Shown: in pieces, positions 53,372-62,617 of the stretch | Layout: every line of letters starts with the position of its first letter | Numbering within the stretch: position 1 is the stretch's first letter | Assembly: GCF_000633255.1 (NCBI RefSeq) | Contig: NZ_AYMJ01000005.1 | Span: forward strand, 180,484-244,483 | Reading direction: 5' to 3' | Length of the DNA: 64,000 bases | From: Pseudomonas sp. H1h | GTDB taxonomy: Bacteria > Pseudomonadota > Gammaproteobacteria > Pseudomonadales > Pseudomonadaceae | Translations under genes and position numbers: made by a program | The notes under the pieces: model-generated | The model's input: only the letters and a program-made list of their open reading frames with translations | The model's database searches: none | Told to the model about the DNA's origin: nothing

Positions 53372-53776
53372 ATGACTGATTCACGACGTCCGTACGATGC
53401 GGTGCAACCGGAACCCATCGATGATAACGAAGACCGCATGGGCTCGGTGCATGAGCTGGATTTCGATGAAGACGAACCCAGCGCGAAAATCGGCGACGAG
53501 ATTCCGGAGCGCGAACGCGAGCAACTGATGCCCGACGAGCGAGTGCGCGAGGCCGGGTTTACCGGCGCATCGACCGCTGACCATGAACCCACCGACGATG
53601 ATATGAGCCCGGAAACGCTGATTCATGAAGACGGCGCCCGCGATGCCGAAGAGGCCGGCGCAGGCAATCAGGCGGATTGGGATTTGAGCATTGTCGACGA
53701 GGATGACATCGGCGGCGGCAATGGTCTGGATGAAGCGGAGCTGGCGCGGCGTGATCCGCTGGATGGCAACCGCTGA
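53372..53776 (+). CDS. Conserved acidic protein of unknown function
   Basis: A 134-residue, highly acidic, low-complexity protein (FDEDEPSAKIGDEIPERERE, SIVDEDDIGGGNGLDEAEL). No signal peptide or membrane helix is visible; it is likely largely disordered. Homologues in Pseudomonas carry the label phosphotransferase-system HPr-related or serine kinase/phosphatase protein (recalled), but I see no HPr or kinase motif. The ribosome site is GAGGAATTGCC. It stands alone, divergent from the carbonic anhydrase. The function is unknown. Confidence 0.7.
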   Translation: MTDSRRPYDAVQPEPIDDNEDRMGSVHELDFDEDEPSAKIGDEIPEREREQLMPDERVREAGFTGASTADHEPTDDDMSPETLIHEDGARDAEEAGAGNQADWDLSIVDEDDIGGGNGLDEAELARRDPLDGNR

Positions 53777-53798
53777 TCTGTATTGCCTGTCAGGACGC

Positions 53799-53874
53799 CT
53801 TCGCGAGCAAGCCCGCTCCCACAGGGATTTGAGGCACAACTCAAATCCCTGTGGGAGCGGGCTTGCTCGCGAAG
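53799..53874. repeat. REP doublet forming a perfect 35-bp palindrome
   Basis: Two REP copies facing outward, together with their flanks (ACAGGGATTTGAG and complement), form arms of 35 bp without a mismatch around a 6-nt loop GCACAA (53834-53839). This is the most perfect doublet in the window. It separates the acidic-protein gene from rimI. Confidence 0.9.
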
Positions 53875-53884
53875 CTTTTAACGC

Positions 53885-54337
53885 TTAATCAACCAAGGTG
53901 CAGGCCATGACCACGGCATCTTCACGCCCGCCCACTGCCGGATAATAATCCCGACGCCGGCCAATCTCGTTGAAGCCATAGCGCTCATACAACTTGAACG
54001 CCGCCGTATTGCTGTCACGCACTTCCAGAAAGCACTCTCGCGCCTGCGCCGCATAGGCCCGCGACATCAAGTGTTCGAGCAATGTCAGGCCCAGCCCGCG
54101 TCCTTGATTCTCCGGTTTGACCGTAATGTTCAGCAGGTGCGCCTCATCCAGAATGATCTGCACCACCCCGTGGCCGACCTGCTGCTGGCCTTCGAACATC
54201 AGCCAGATCTGGTACTTGCCCAGCCCGTCGAGAAAAATTCCGCGGGTCCATGGATGGCTGTACGCCGCGTATTCAATCTTCAATACCGCGTCCAGGTCCG
54301 CCTCGGTCATCGGGCGGAACGATACAGCTTCACTCAT
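53885..54337 (-). CDS. rimI: Ribosomal protein S18-alanine N-acetyltransferase
   Basis: A GNAT acetyltransferase that acetylates the N-terminal Ala of ribosomal protein S18. The 150-residue length is standard. It has VLKIEYAAYSHPWTRGIFLD, the acetyl-CoA loop VKPENQGRGLGLTLLEHLM, and EVRDSNTAAFKLYERYGFNE with GRRRDYY near the C-terminus. Its start overlaps the end of the upstream holD gene by 8 bp, the same pairing as holD-rimI in E. coli. Confidence 0.95.
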   Translation of the reverse strand: MSEAVSFRPMTEADLDAVLKIEYAAYSHPWTRGIFLDGLGKYQIWLMFEGQQQVGHGVVQIILDEAHLLNITVKPENQGRGLGLTLLEHLMSRAYAAQARECFLEVRDSNTAAFKLYERYGFNEIGRRRDYYPAVGGREDAVVMACTLVD

Positions 54338-55076
54338 TCGATGGTTTCCAGCGCGCCATCAGCCGACGCATGGCTTGCCACACAGCGGCCTTGCGCTGTG
54401 GCTCTTCCATTAACAATTCCAGACCCGGAATGGCCCAGGCCAGGCCCAGGCCTTCAATCTGCAATTCACTGTTGAACGCTTCGGCGTCCGCTTCACCGGC
54501 AAAGCGCACTGCCGGCAGGCCGATCAGCCACAGGCAGGCGCAAGGCGCCGCTTCCATTTGTACCGAGAGGAAACCCTGCACGAAGTCGCGCGCGGCTTCC
54601 GGGCCTTGATCCATGGTGCCGCGGTTCAGCCACGGCCAGCGCACCGGCTCGCCGACGATTTGTGGCGCGTCCGGCAGACCGGCGGCACGCAGCATGTCTT
54701 TAAGCAGCAGATAGGCCGGATCGCGGCTCTGGAACGCTTCGCCTGTGGGTAACTCCACCAGCAGCAGGCAAGCCCCGGCCCGCAGCAATTGCAGGGCGAA
54801 ACGCGGTGGTGGCACCGGCGCGGGCTTGACGACGACCGGCGCTTCTTCGACCTCCTCCACTGGCTTGGCGCCATTGCGGGTACTGGCGAGCGAGGGGCGC
54901 GGCACTTCGATTTTCGGCCGTTCTACCGGACGGGCGGCAGGTTGTACCGCCGCTTCGGCCTGCACAACCGGCATCACCGCGACCTCTGGCTCAGGCTCGG
55001 GCATGTCCAGCAGCTCGGGCCGCGACGGTGCGGCGAAAGGCAATTCGGTGCGCGGCAGCCAGTTGACCACCTGCAT
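54330..55076 (-). CDS. holD: DNA polymerase III psi subunit (divergent HolD)
   Basis: A 248-residue protein upstream of rimI, the position of holD in E. coli. The N-terminus (MQVVNWLPRTEL) resembles the psi chi-binding peptide region. A Pro/Glu/Val-rich linker (about 30-105) follows, then a globular domain with LLVELPTGEAFQSRDPAYLL, LKDMLRAAGLP and the C-terminal AAVWQAMRRLMARWKP, comparable to ALWQQICTYEHDFFP of E. coli psi. A cryptic psi subunit was reported for P. aeruginosa at this locus (recalled). The ATG at 55076 lacks a good ribosome site; TTG codons up to 14 residues upstream are possible. Databases may call it TonB-like because of the linker. Confidence 0.75.
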   Translation of the reverse strand: MQVVNWLPRTELPFAAPSRPELLDMPEPEPEVAVMPVVQAEAAVQPAARPVERPKIEVPRPSLASTRNGAKPVEEVEEAPVVVKPAPVPPPRFALQLLRAGACLLLVELPTGEAFQSRDPAYLLLKDMLRAAGLPDAPQIVGEPVRWPWLNRGTMDQGPEAARDFVQGFLSVQMEAAPCACLWLIGLPAVRFAGEADAEAFNSELQIEGLGLAWAIPGLELLMEEPQRKAAVWQAMRRLMARWKPSNE

Positions 55077-55296
55077 GGCGTTCAAATAGGCGCGGCGGCG
55101 GGACTCGATTAGCAAAGGTCGGCCACTTGTGGATAACTGAAAGTGCGCTGATTCTACCGCCCTTCGCTCAAGATCGCCCGTTGTTGATCGATAGACTTGA
55201 CCTAAAGAAAGCGACAGCCCGTCCCCGAGAGTGAATCGCATCCTTCGTGATGCAGTACAATCGCGGCTTTTAATCGCCAACCAGCCGGCCATTCCG

Positions 55297-56577
55297 ATGA
55301 TCGAACCCAAGCGCGTCTTGCGCGCCCTCGCTGAACACTGGGCACTTCTGGAGCCACTGTGCGAGCACTTCGACCAAGGCACCCTGAGCCTCAACGAACT
55401 GCGCACGCAACTGGCCGCCCAACAACTGGACAGCACGCCGCAGGACATCACCAGCCTGCTCGACGTGTGGATTCGCCTCGATATTCTGATTCCTGTCGCG
55501 AAAAGCCCGAACCGTTTCGAGCTCAACGCACAGATTCACGACTTCCTCGCCTACCTGCGCCGTGAGCACCGCCTGGGGCTGTGCCTGGAGATTGAAGCCT
55601 ACCTGCGCCACCTCGAACGTCTGGCCGGTTACATTCAGGACGCGTTCGACATTCGCGACGGCCATGACCTTGCCCGCCAGCTGCGCTTGCTCGACATGCG
55701 CGTGCGTGACGTGCTGAAAAAGCTCGATAACGACGAGCAGGCACTGGTGGCCGTGGCCGAACGCGCGAAGACCAGCGATCGACAGATTCCGCTGCGTCAG
55801 CGTTACGCCGAAGTGTTGGCGACGTGGGACGAATACGTTGAGCCGATGATCGATCTGGTGAACGCCGACGGCGCCTTCGAACAAGGCGTGCGCAAGGTTG
55901 AAACCGTGCTGCTGAAGATGCTCAGCGAACAGCAGCGTCTCGGCCATCTGGTCGATGACGACATGCTGCTGCGCACCCACGCGCGCATCCTCGAAATGCA
56001 GACCAGCGCCCAGTTGACCCTGCGTCATGCCCGCGAACTGCTGCTGCCGCTGCGTGAAGAAGCGCGCCGACACAACGCCGTGACCCGTGGTGCCGCGCTG
56101 GCGCTGGCGGCGATTCGCCGTAAAGGCATCGATGCCGTGCCGCAAGCGGCGATGCCACTGTTCACCCGGCCGCAAAGCACCTTCCTCGGCAGCGCCAGTC
56201 AGGTCGAAGCCTACGTCTACGCTTTGGCGCGCTTCGAGCCGAAACCGGCACGCTTCCCCAAGGCGCACAAGACGCAAAAAACCGGTGATGCCCCACGTGC
56301 GCCACGCACCGTGCGCGAGATGGTCGAGCGTTGCGAAGAGTCCTTGCCAATGCCGGATCTGATGACCTGGCTGCTGAAGCAGGAACCGGACGGCGCCACT
56401 GACGAATTGCTCTACTGGTTCTCGCGCCTGTCGCGGGAAAAACGCTTCAAGCGCGAGCGTCTGGAACGCCGCGAATACCACACTCACGAGCACCAGGTCA
56501 GCCTGCGCTCCTTCGCCCTGCTCTCGGCCAGCGACTCTGCCGCCGAGGATTCTGCGAGCATCCCCAATGCATCTTGA
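55297..56577 (+). CDS. mksF: Condensin subunit MksF (kleisin)
   Basis: The 426-residue kleisin-like subunit of the MksBEF condensin, which compacts and helps segregate the chromosome. It is nearly all helical: a winged-helix N-terminus (VLRALAEHWALLEPLCEHFD), LLDVWIRLDILIPVAKSPNR, long helices around RHLERLAGYIQDAFDIRDGH, and a C-terminal FSRLSREKRFKRERLERREY. The ATG at 55297 is chosen; upstream in-frame codons lie in non-conserved sequence. It overlaps mksE by 11 bp. It is divergent from holD. Confidence 0.88.
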   Translation: MIEPKRVLRALAEHWALLEPLCEHFDQGTLSLNELRTQLAAQQLDSTPQDITSLLDVWIRLDILIPVAKSPNRFELNAQIHDFLAYLRREHRLGLCLEIEAYLRHLERLAGYIQDAFDIRDGHDLARQLRLLDMRVRDVLKKLDNDEQALVAVAERAKTSDRQIPLRQRYAEVLATWDEYVEPMIDLVNADGAFEQGVRKVETVLLKMLSEQQRLGHLVDDDMLLRTHARILEMQTSAQLTLRHARELLLPLREEARRHNAVTRGAALALAAIRRKGIDAVPQAAMPLFTRPQSTFLGSASQVEAYVYALARFEPKPARFPKAHKTQKTGDAPRAPRTVREMVERCEESLPMPDLMTWLLKQEPDGATDELLYWFSRLSREKRFKRERLERREYHTHEHQVSLRSFALLSASDSAAEDSASIPNAS

Positions 56578-57268
56578 TCTTTCCGAACTGTCGCAACTCG
56601 CACCGATCTTTCGCGAGTTGTTCAAGGGCTACCACGTCAGCCGCCGCGACCCGGAGCTGTACGCACAACTGTCGAACTTCCAGGATCAGTACCGCACGCT
56701 GTTCAAGGCGTTGGGGTTTGAACTGGTCTGCGACACCCGTGGTTTCTACTACTTCGTACCGGACATGGCCGCTGCGGCGGTGAACAAGACTGCCCAGCGT
56801 CTGGCGCTGTTCACGTTCATTCTCGTCGAGCATCTGGCCGACCAGGGCCGCGACCCGATCGCCGTGCTCGACGGCGGCAGCCTCGGTCGCGAAGAATTGC
56901 CATCGTTGCTGGAGAAATACCGCGACCTGTTCATCCAGGCCGAAGTGCAGACCGTTGAAGAACTCGAAGAAAAGATCATGCGCCGCATGACTCAGCTCGG
57001 TTTTGCCAGCGAAGAAAACGGCGTGTACCGCTTCCTGCCGCCGATGCACCGTTTCCTCGACGTCTGCCTGTCGGTGCAGCAAGACCGCGACCTGGCGGCC
57101 AGCGTGCACAGCGTTCTGCCGCTGCCGGCGCCGGTGCTGATCGACGAAGAAGCCGAAGCCAAACTCCTCGAAACCGACGATCCACTTGATTTGTCCGAAT
57201 TTGCAGAAGAAAGCGAAGAAGACGCACTGGCCCGCGCCATTGCCGAAGAACAGGAGTCCGACGCATGA
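56567..57268 (+). CDS. mksE: Condensin subunit MksE
   Basis: The 233-residue winged-helix subunit that binds the kleisin MksF. It shows LSELSQLAPIFRELFKGYHV, FQDQYRTLFKALGFELVCDT then RGFYYFVPD, and FASEENGVYRFLPPMHRFLD. A strongly acidic C-terminal tail (LDLSEFAEESEEDALARAIA) is typical. It overlaps mksF by 11 bp and mksB by 4 bp (ATGA), so the three subunits are translationally coupled and probably made in fixed ratio. Confidence 0.88.
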   Translation: MHLDLSELSQLAPIFRELFKGYHVSRRDPELYAQLSNFQDQYRTLFKALGFELVCDTRGFYYFVPDMAAAAVNKTAQRLALFTFILVEHLADQGRDPIAVLDGGSLGREELPSLLEKYRDLFIQAEVQTVEELEEKIMRRMTQLGFASEENGVYRFLPPMHRFLDVCLSVQQDRDLAASVHSVLPLPAPVLIDEEAEAKLLETDDPLDLSEFAEESEEDALARAIAEEQESDA

Positions 57269-60105
57269 GCCAGGAACGCTACGGCATCCGCCGCTTTGCC
57301 CTTTTGAACACCGCCGGTTACAGCCTCGGCCTGTTCCCGCTGGAAGAACCGCTGTCGGTCTATGGCGCGAACAACCTCGGTAAATCGGCGTCGATCAACG
57401 CCTTGCAGTTTCCGATTCTGGCGCGCATGTCGGACATGAGTTTCGGCAAGTACAGCCTGGAACAATCCCGGCGTTTCTACTTTGCGTCCGACACCAGTTA
57501 CATCCTCGTCGAAGTGAACCTGCCGCACGGCCCGCACGTGATCGGCGTGGTCGGCCGCGGCCCGGGCGGTGGTTTCGGTCACCAGTTCTTCGCCTACGCC
57601 GGCAAGCTCGACTTGGCGCACTACCAGAAGAACGACACCTGCCTGCGTCAGAAAGAACTGTTCAGCAACCTTGAGAAAGAAGGCCTGAAAGCCTACGAAC
57701 TCAAGCCGGATGAACTGCGTCGTTTGCTGGTTGGCGGTCACACGTCGATCCCGCTCGACCTGACCCTGATCCCGCTGCGCTCCACCAGCGAGCAGAGCCT
57801 GAAGACCTTCCGCGCGCTGTTCATCAACCTGCTGCACATGCGCGAAATCACCGCGGCCAAACTGAAACAGTTGTTCCTCGATGCCTTCGAACACAGCCTG
57901 CGTTCCGGCAGCGTCGATTACATTGCGGCATGCGAAGAAGCCTTCCGCGACGTGCGCCGGATGGAGCAGGACTACAACTCGCTGGTCGCGGCCGGCCCCT
58001 TGGTTGAAGCCTTGGCCAACGGCGTGAAACAGCGCGACGTGCTGCGTGGCAAACTGCATCGCCTGTCGCCGCTGCTCGATTCGCTGCTTGGCACTTGGTC
58101 GGACTACGCCAGTGCGCGCAAGGAAGAGCTGACGATTCAGGCTGACCATTACCGTGGCGAGCAAGACAGCCTGCAAAACGATCAGCGCGGCGGCACCCAG
58201 GAATTGATGCGCCTGGAGCGGGAAATTTCCGGTATCCAGCGCTGGCTCGGTGAGTTGTCGGTACTGAAGAACCGCTTCGCGCTGGTCGATGACGTCAAAG
58301 TGCTGGAGCAACAATTGCTCGCGGCCAAGGACGCCCACGACGAACTGGCGGGTGCCCTGGCGCAATCGCGTCAGTTCAGCGCCGAGGATCTGGAAGAGCG
58401 CGTGCGCGATCTGGAAAAACGCCTGAAGTCGGTGAAGCAGCAACTCGATCACGCCGACAACAACAGCTACGCTCGTCTGCGCGAAGAGTTCTCGCAGCAA
58501 GACGTCGAGCGTCTGATGCGTCTGTTCAACAGCGCGCTGTTCAGCCTGCCGCTGGGCGAACACGGCATCACCCTCGACGATGATGGCGAGTGGGTGAAAT
58601 CGGTCGAGCTGATCCTTGATGGCTTCAAGGGTGAACGTTTCGAAGTACCGGGCCTGTCGATCGACATCTCGCACATCGAGCCGCCGGCTCTGCAGGCGTT
58701 GGCCGACCGCGCGGCATTGCGCGATCAGAAAGAGCGTCTGGAAAAAGAACTCAAGCAGCTGAAAACCCAACAGGCTGTAGCCGCCGACCGCGCCGCGAGC
58801 AAGACCCAGACCGAAGCGCTGTACCAGCAAGTGCTGGACGCGCAGAAAGCGCTGGAAGACTTCCGTCGCACTCAGACCCTGAGCGCCGAGGAAGGCGACA
58901 AGCTCGAACAACTGGCGCAGATGGAAGGCGCGCAGGATGAACTCAAGCGCTCCAGCGATGCGTTCACTGAGCGCGTCCAGCAACTGTCGGCCAAGCTGCA
59001 ACTGGTCGGCCGGCAGATCGCCGACATGGAAGCCAAGCAACGCACCCTCGACGACGCTCTGCGCCGCCGTCAGTTGCTGCCGGCGGATCTGCCGTTCGGC
59101 ACGCCGTTCATGGATCCGGTCGACGACTCGATGGACAACCTGCTGCCGCTGCTCAACGACTATCAGGACAGCTGGCAGGGCCTGTTGCGCGCCGATGGCC
59201 AGATCGAAGCGTTGTACGCGCAAGTGCGCCTCAAAGGTGTGGCCAAGTTTGACAGCGAAGACGATATGGAGCGCCGTCTGTCACTGCTGATCAACGCGTA
59301 CGCGCACCGTACTGATGAAGCGCTGACCCTGGGCAAGGCCCGTCGTGCAGCCGTGACCGATATCGCGCGGACCCTGCGTAACATCCGCAGCGACTACGAC
59401 AGCCTTGAGCACCAATTGGCGTTGTTCAACCGCGAGATCAACAAGCGTCAGGTGTCCAACCTGCAGAGTTTCCGCATCGTGCTCGCGCCGAACAAGGAAG
59501 CGCTCAAGCACATCGACCAGATCATCCACAGCGCCGGTCAGTACGAAGAAGGCGAAACCCTGTCGGTGTTCGACCTGAGCCAGAGCGCCGAGCAGGACAA
59601 CAAGAACGAAGAGGCCAAGGAATACCTGGCGCGGCTGGTGGCGGCGAACCACAACCAGCTCGGCCTCAAGGACTTGTTCGAACTGGCGTTCGAGATCACC
59701 AAGGTCAACGGCCAGCCGGTGATCCACACCGACATCGATGGCGCAGCGTCCAACGGCACCACGATGACCATCAAGGCGCTGACCAACATGTACTTGTTGC
59801 TGCACTTGATGGACCGCGATCTGGCCGGTCGTGTGCGCCTGCCGTACTACCTCGACGAGGCGGCGGACATCGACGAGAAGAACCAGGCGGCACTGCTGGA
59901 AACCAGCCTGCAACTGGGCTTCGTGCCGATTCTGGCGAGTGTGAAGCCGCAGGTCTGCGCCAGTGTCGCCATCGACCTGGAGGGCGGCAGCGGCCCGGCC
60001 GGCATCTACATCGACGAGGCGGACTGGAAATACATTCGTCGCCATGACGTGGTGAAGGCGACCGTCAATGTGGAAGCGGATGAACCGGAGCTGGATGCGG
60101 TTTGA
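57265..60105 (+). CDS. mksB: Condensin ATPase MksB (SMC-like)
   Basis: A 946-residue SMC/MukB-like ATPase. Walker A is YGANNLGKSASINALQFP (about 33-50). Long coiled coils follow (for example 285-430 and 500-650), with a central hinge-like region. The C-terminal head has a signature-like region AASNGTTMTIKALTNMYLLL and Walker B LPYYLDEAADIDEKNQAALL. With MksE and MksF it forms the condensin. No fourth gene (MksG/JetD nuclease) follows; the next genes are convergent, so this is the chromosome-maintenance type rather than the four-gene anti-plasmid Wadjet type. Confidence 0.9.
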   Translation: MSQERYGIRRFALLNTAGYSLGLFPLEEPLSVYGANNLGKSASINALQFPILARMSDMSFGKYSLEQSRRFYFASDTSYILVEVNLPHGPHVIGVVGRGPGGGFGHQFFAYAGKLDLAHYQKNDTCLRQKELFSNLEKEGLKAYELKPDELRRLLVGGHTSIPLDLTLIPLRSTSEQSLKTFRALFINLLHMREITAAKLKQLFLDAFEHSLRSGSVDYIAACEEAFRDVRRMEQDYNSLVAAGPLVEALANGVKQRDVLRGKLHRLSPLLDSLLGTWSDYASARKEELTIQADHYRGEQDSLQNDQRGGTQELMRLEREISGIQRWLGELSVLKNRFALVDDVKVLEQQLLAAKDAHDELAGALAQSRQFSAEDLEERVRDLEKRLKSVKQQLDHADNNSYARLREEFSQQDVERLMRLFNSALFSLPLGEHGITLDDDGEWVKSVELILDGFKGERFEVPGLSIDISHIEPPALQALADRAALRDQKERLEKELKQLKTQQAVAADRAASKTQTEALYQQVLDAQKALEDFRRTQTLSAEEGDKLEQLAQMEGAQDELKRSSDAFTERVQQLSAKLQLVGRQIADMEAKQRTLDDALRRRQLLPADLPFGTPFMDPVDDSMDNLLPLLNDYQDSWQGLLRADGQIEALYAQVRLKGVAKFDSEDDMERRLSLLINAYAHRTDEALTLGKARRAAVTDIARTLRNIRSDYDSLEHQLALFNREINKRQVSNLQSFRIVLAPNKEALKHIDQIIHSAGQYEEGETLSVFDLSQSAEQDNKNEEAKEYLARLVAANHNQLGLKDLFELAFEITKVNGQPVIHTDIDGAASNGTTMTIKALTNMYLLLHLMDRDLAGRVRLPYYLDEAADIDEKNQAALLETSLQLGFVPILASVKPQVCASVAIDLEGGSGPAGIYIDEADWKYIRRHDVVKATVNVEADEPELDAV

Positions 60106-60125
60106 TCGGCGTTAGCTGAAGGCAA

Positions 60126-60163
60126 AAAAAGGGCCGCGATCCAATTGGATCGCGGCCCTTTTT
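60126..60163. terminator. Bidirectional terminator between mksB and the pqiB-like gene
   Basis: A perfect 38-bp palindrome with A tract, GGGCCGCGATCC stem, AATT centre and T tract. It can terminate both convergent operons. Confidence 0.95.
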
Positions 60164-60188
60164 CATGGCTGGGATTTGTGTTGATGCC

Positions 60189-60282
60189 CTTCGCGAGCAG
60201 GCTCGCCCCCACAGGGTTTCGGGCCGAACACAAACGTTGTGTGCACCACTCATCCACTGTGGGAGCGAGCCTGCTCGCGAAG
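60189..60282. repeat. REP doublet (REPIN), outward-facing type
   Basis: Left CTTCGCGAGCAGGCTCGCCC and right GTGGGAGCGAGCCTGCTCGC, both of the GCGAGCCTGC variant, about 50 bp apart. It lies between the terminator and the pqiB-like gene. Confidence 0.85.
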
Positions 60283-60313
60283 GCGCCCTCAACGACGCCT
60301 CATATTTGCCGGA

Positions 60314-62617
60314 TTATTTACCGAGTGGAATCTTCGGCGCCCAGCTCAGCCACTCATCCTCGAACTTGTCGAACAACGGGAACGTCTGCTCAGGCCGCGC
60401 CGGGTTGCCCATGCGCTCGCCATCCGGCGTGGCGAAGGCGATCCCCCCCTGAATCGCCGTCTCCAGTGACTCCGTGCGTACCGTCACACCTTTGAACAGA
60501 CCGATGTCAAAACCGACACCGCTGGTGTTCCAGAACCGCGTACCGCTGCGCACCAGCGGCGCGTATTTCGGCTCGATCAAAATGTGCACCAATACCCGGT
60601 CGGCAGTCTGCCCCAGTTCATAACCAGTGACCTTGCCTACGGTGATTTCACGGTAGGTCACCGGCACGCCAGGCTTGAGCGAACCACGACGGGCCGCACT
60701 CAACACCAGACTCAAACCGGCCTCCTGCCTGGATACCTCCGGTGGATTGGCCAGCGCGATGAAGTTCTTCTGCGGGCCGAGGTTCTTCGCCGCGGGTTGC
60801 ACTTCCAGGTATTGCCCGGTGACCAGGGTTTCCAGATTCTGGGTTTTGATCAGACCCAACTCAGGCTTGACCACCCAGAACTGACTGCCAACCCGCGCAA
60901 TGCGCTCCGGCACTTCAGTGATTCGCGCGGTGATCATGACCGATTGCAGGTCATCGGTCAGATCGACGTCTTCAATCTTGCCGACATCCAGCCCTTTGAA
61001 ACGAATCGGCGTGCCCGGACGCAACCCATCGGCGCGGTCGACCTTGATCGTCACCACGGTGCCTTTCTGATTGGCCTCGTCATGGTTAGCGAACAGACGG
61101 AAACGCGGAATACGCTTTTGCAACGGCGCCTTGGCTTGCGGTGTTTCGAACGCGATACCGCCGGCCATCAGCGTCTGCAGTGACTCGCTCTTCACTTGAA
61201 TCCCACCGGTCAGGCCACCGGTGAGGGTGATGCCGCTGACATTCCAGAAACGGGTCGACGCGTTGACCAGATTTTCGTACTCCTTCTCGATGTGGACGCC
61301 AATCACCAGTTGTTTTTTGGTTTTGGAGAACTGATAGCTTTGTACCGAGCCGACCTTGACCTGCTTGTACAGAATCGGGCTGCCGACTTCGATCGAACCC
61401 AGAACGTCGGTGAACAACACCAGATGCAGGCCCGGCGCACGCAGATCCAGTGGCGGCGCCTTTGGCCGGGCCTCGAATTCGCGTTTCGGCGCGCCACCCT
61501 TGTCGCCGGGGCGTACGGCAATGTAGTTGCCTTTCACCAGTGCTTCGAGACCGGTGATCCCGGCCAGAGAAATCGACGGTTTGACCACCCAGAATTGCGT
61601 GCCATCGACCAGATAGTCTTCAGCCAGAGGGTCAAGGGTAAGCTCAGCCGTGGCGCTGTTCAGATCCGGATCGATTTTCAACGCTTTCAGGTTACCGACC
61701 TGAATGCCTTTGTACATGACCGGCGTACGGCCAGCCTGCAGGCCCTCGAAGTCGCTGAGTTTGACCTTCACCCGAATGCCGGCAGCGGCGGCGTCGAAGT
61801 CTTCATAGAGACGGAACGGCAGGCTTGGATCGGTAGGCGGACTGTCCTTGCGGTTCTCCGGCGTAGCGAAAGCGATACCGCCGGCGACGATGCTCGCCAG
61901 GGACTCGCTGCGTACCTTTACCCCAGACAGATTGGCGTCGATGCTGATGCCGCTGGCATTCCAGAAACGCGTGTGTTTGCGCACCAGTTTGGCGTAGGTC
62001 GGCTCGATGAACACTTTGAGCTCAACGGTACTCTGGTCTTCGGAGAGCACGTAGCTTTTGATCTGCCCGACTTTGATCTGCTTGTAGAACACTGGACTGC
62101 CACGGTTCAGCGAGCCGAGGCGATCTGCCTTGATGGTCAGGTGCAGACCAGGCTTGGAATCCGACAGCGGCGGCTCTTCGGCCAGTGCCTTGAACTTGCG
62201 GGTCGGTTCGCCTTCACCCGGACTGATGGCGACATAGTTGCCTGAGACCAAGGTTTCCAGGCCAGTGATACCGGCCAGTGTCACGCTCGGTTTCACCAGC
62301 CAGAAACGGGTGCTGGTCTTGAGGTATTGCTCGACGTCCTTATTCATCTCCACCGTAGCGATCACGCCTTTGGAGTTGCCTTCGTCATCGAGCTTCAGCG
62401 TCTTCACCTTACCGACCGACATGCCTTTGTACATGACCTCGGTTTTGTTGGCCTGGATGCCTTCACCACTTTCGAAACGCACCTGAATCTCGATGCCGGT
62501 TTCGTTATAGGCACGCCAGCCCAGCCAGCCACCGATGATCAGGGCAATCAAGGGCAGTACCCAAATCGCAGACCAGTTGGAGGCCGGTCGGGTTTTCGCT
62601 ACAGGCAAATCAGTCAT
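60314..62617 (-). CDS. pqiB: PqiB/LetB-like MCE-domain lipid transport protein
   Basis: A 767-residue protein with one N-terminal membrane helix (ASNWSAIWVLPLIALIIGGW, about 12-31) and six MCE (MlaD) domains repeating roughly every 115-120 residues. Each is marked by a segment such as GEGIQANKTEVMYKGMSVGK, LGSLNRGSPVFYKQIKVGQI or GLRPGTPIRFKGLDVGKI. Such proteins form periplasm-spanning tubes that carry phospholipids between membranes. E. coli PqiB has three MCE domains and LetB (YebT) seven, so this protein is intermediate and closer to LetB. It overlaps the upstream PqiA-like gene by 8 bp. No pqiC-like lipoprotein gene follows. Confidence 0.88.
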   Translation of the reverse strand: MTDLPVAKTRPASNWSAIWVLPLIALIIGGWLGWRAYNETGIEIQVRFESGEGIQANKTEVMYKGMSVGKVKTLKLDDEGNSKGVIATVEMNKDVEQYLKTSTRFWLVKPSVTLAGITGLETLVSGNYVAISPGEGEPTRKFKALAEEPPLSDSKPGLHLTIKADRLGSLNRGSPVFYKQIKVGQIKSYVLSEDQSTVELKVFIEPTYAKLVRKHTRFWNASGISIDANLSGVKVRSESLASIVAGGIAFATPENRKDSPPTDPSLPFRLYEDFDAAAAGIRVKVKLSDFEGLQAGRTPVMYKGIQVGNLKALKIDPDLNSATAELTLDPLAEDYLVDGTQFWVVKPSISLAGITGLEALVKGNYIAVRPGDKGGAPKREFEARPKAPPLDLRAPGLHLVLFTDVLGSIEVGSPILYKQVKVGSVQSYQFSKTKKQLVIGVHIEKEYENLVNASTRFWNVSGITLTGGLTGGIQVKSESLQTLMAGGIAFETPQAKAPLQKRIPRFRLFANHDEANQKGTVVTIKVDRADGLRPGTPIRFKGLDVGKIEDVDLTDDLQSVMITARITEVPERIARVGSQFWVVKPELGLIKTQNLETLVTGQYLEVQPAAKNLGPQKNFIALANPPEVSRQEAGLSLVLSAARRGSLKPGVPVTYREITVGKVTGYELGQTADRVLVHILIEPKYAPLVRSGTRFWNTSGVGFDIGLFKGVTVRTESLETAIQGGIAFATPDGERMGNPARPEQTFPLFDKFEDEWLSWAPKIPLGK

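Noticed and set aside
55077..55526. Upstream extension of the holD reading frame
   Set aside because: It overlaps the divergent mksF start and encodes Ser/Arg-rich sequence without similarity to psi.
56992..59223. A 743-codon open frame on the minus strand
   Set aside because: Antisense to mksE/mksB; composition is that of a shadow of the coiled-coil coding strand.
57265..60105. Wadjet (JetABCD) anti-plasmid defence system
   Set aside because: The JetD/MksG nuclease gene is absent and the locus matches the housekeeping MksBEF position in pseudomonads.
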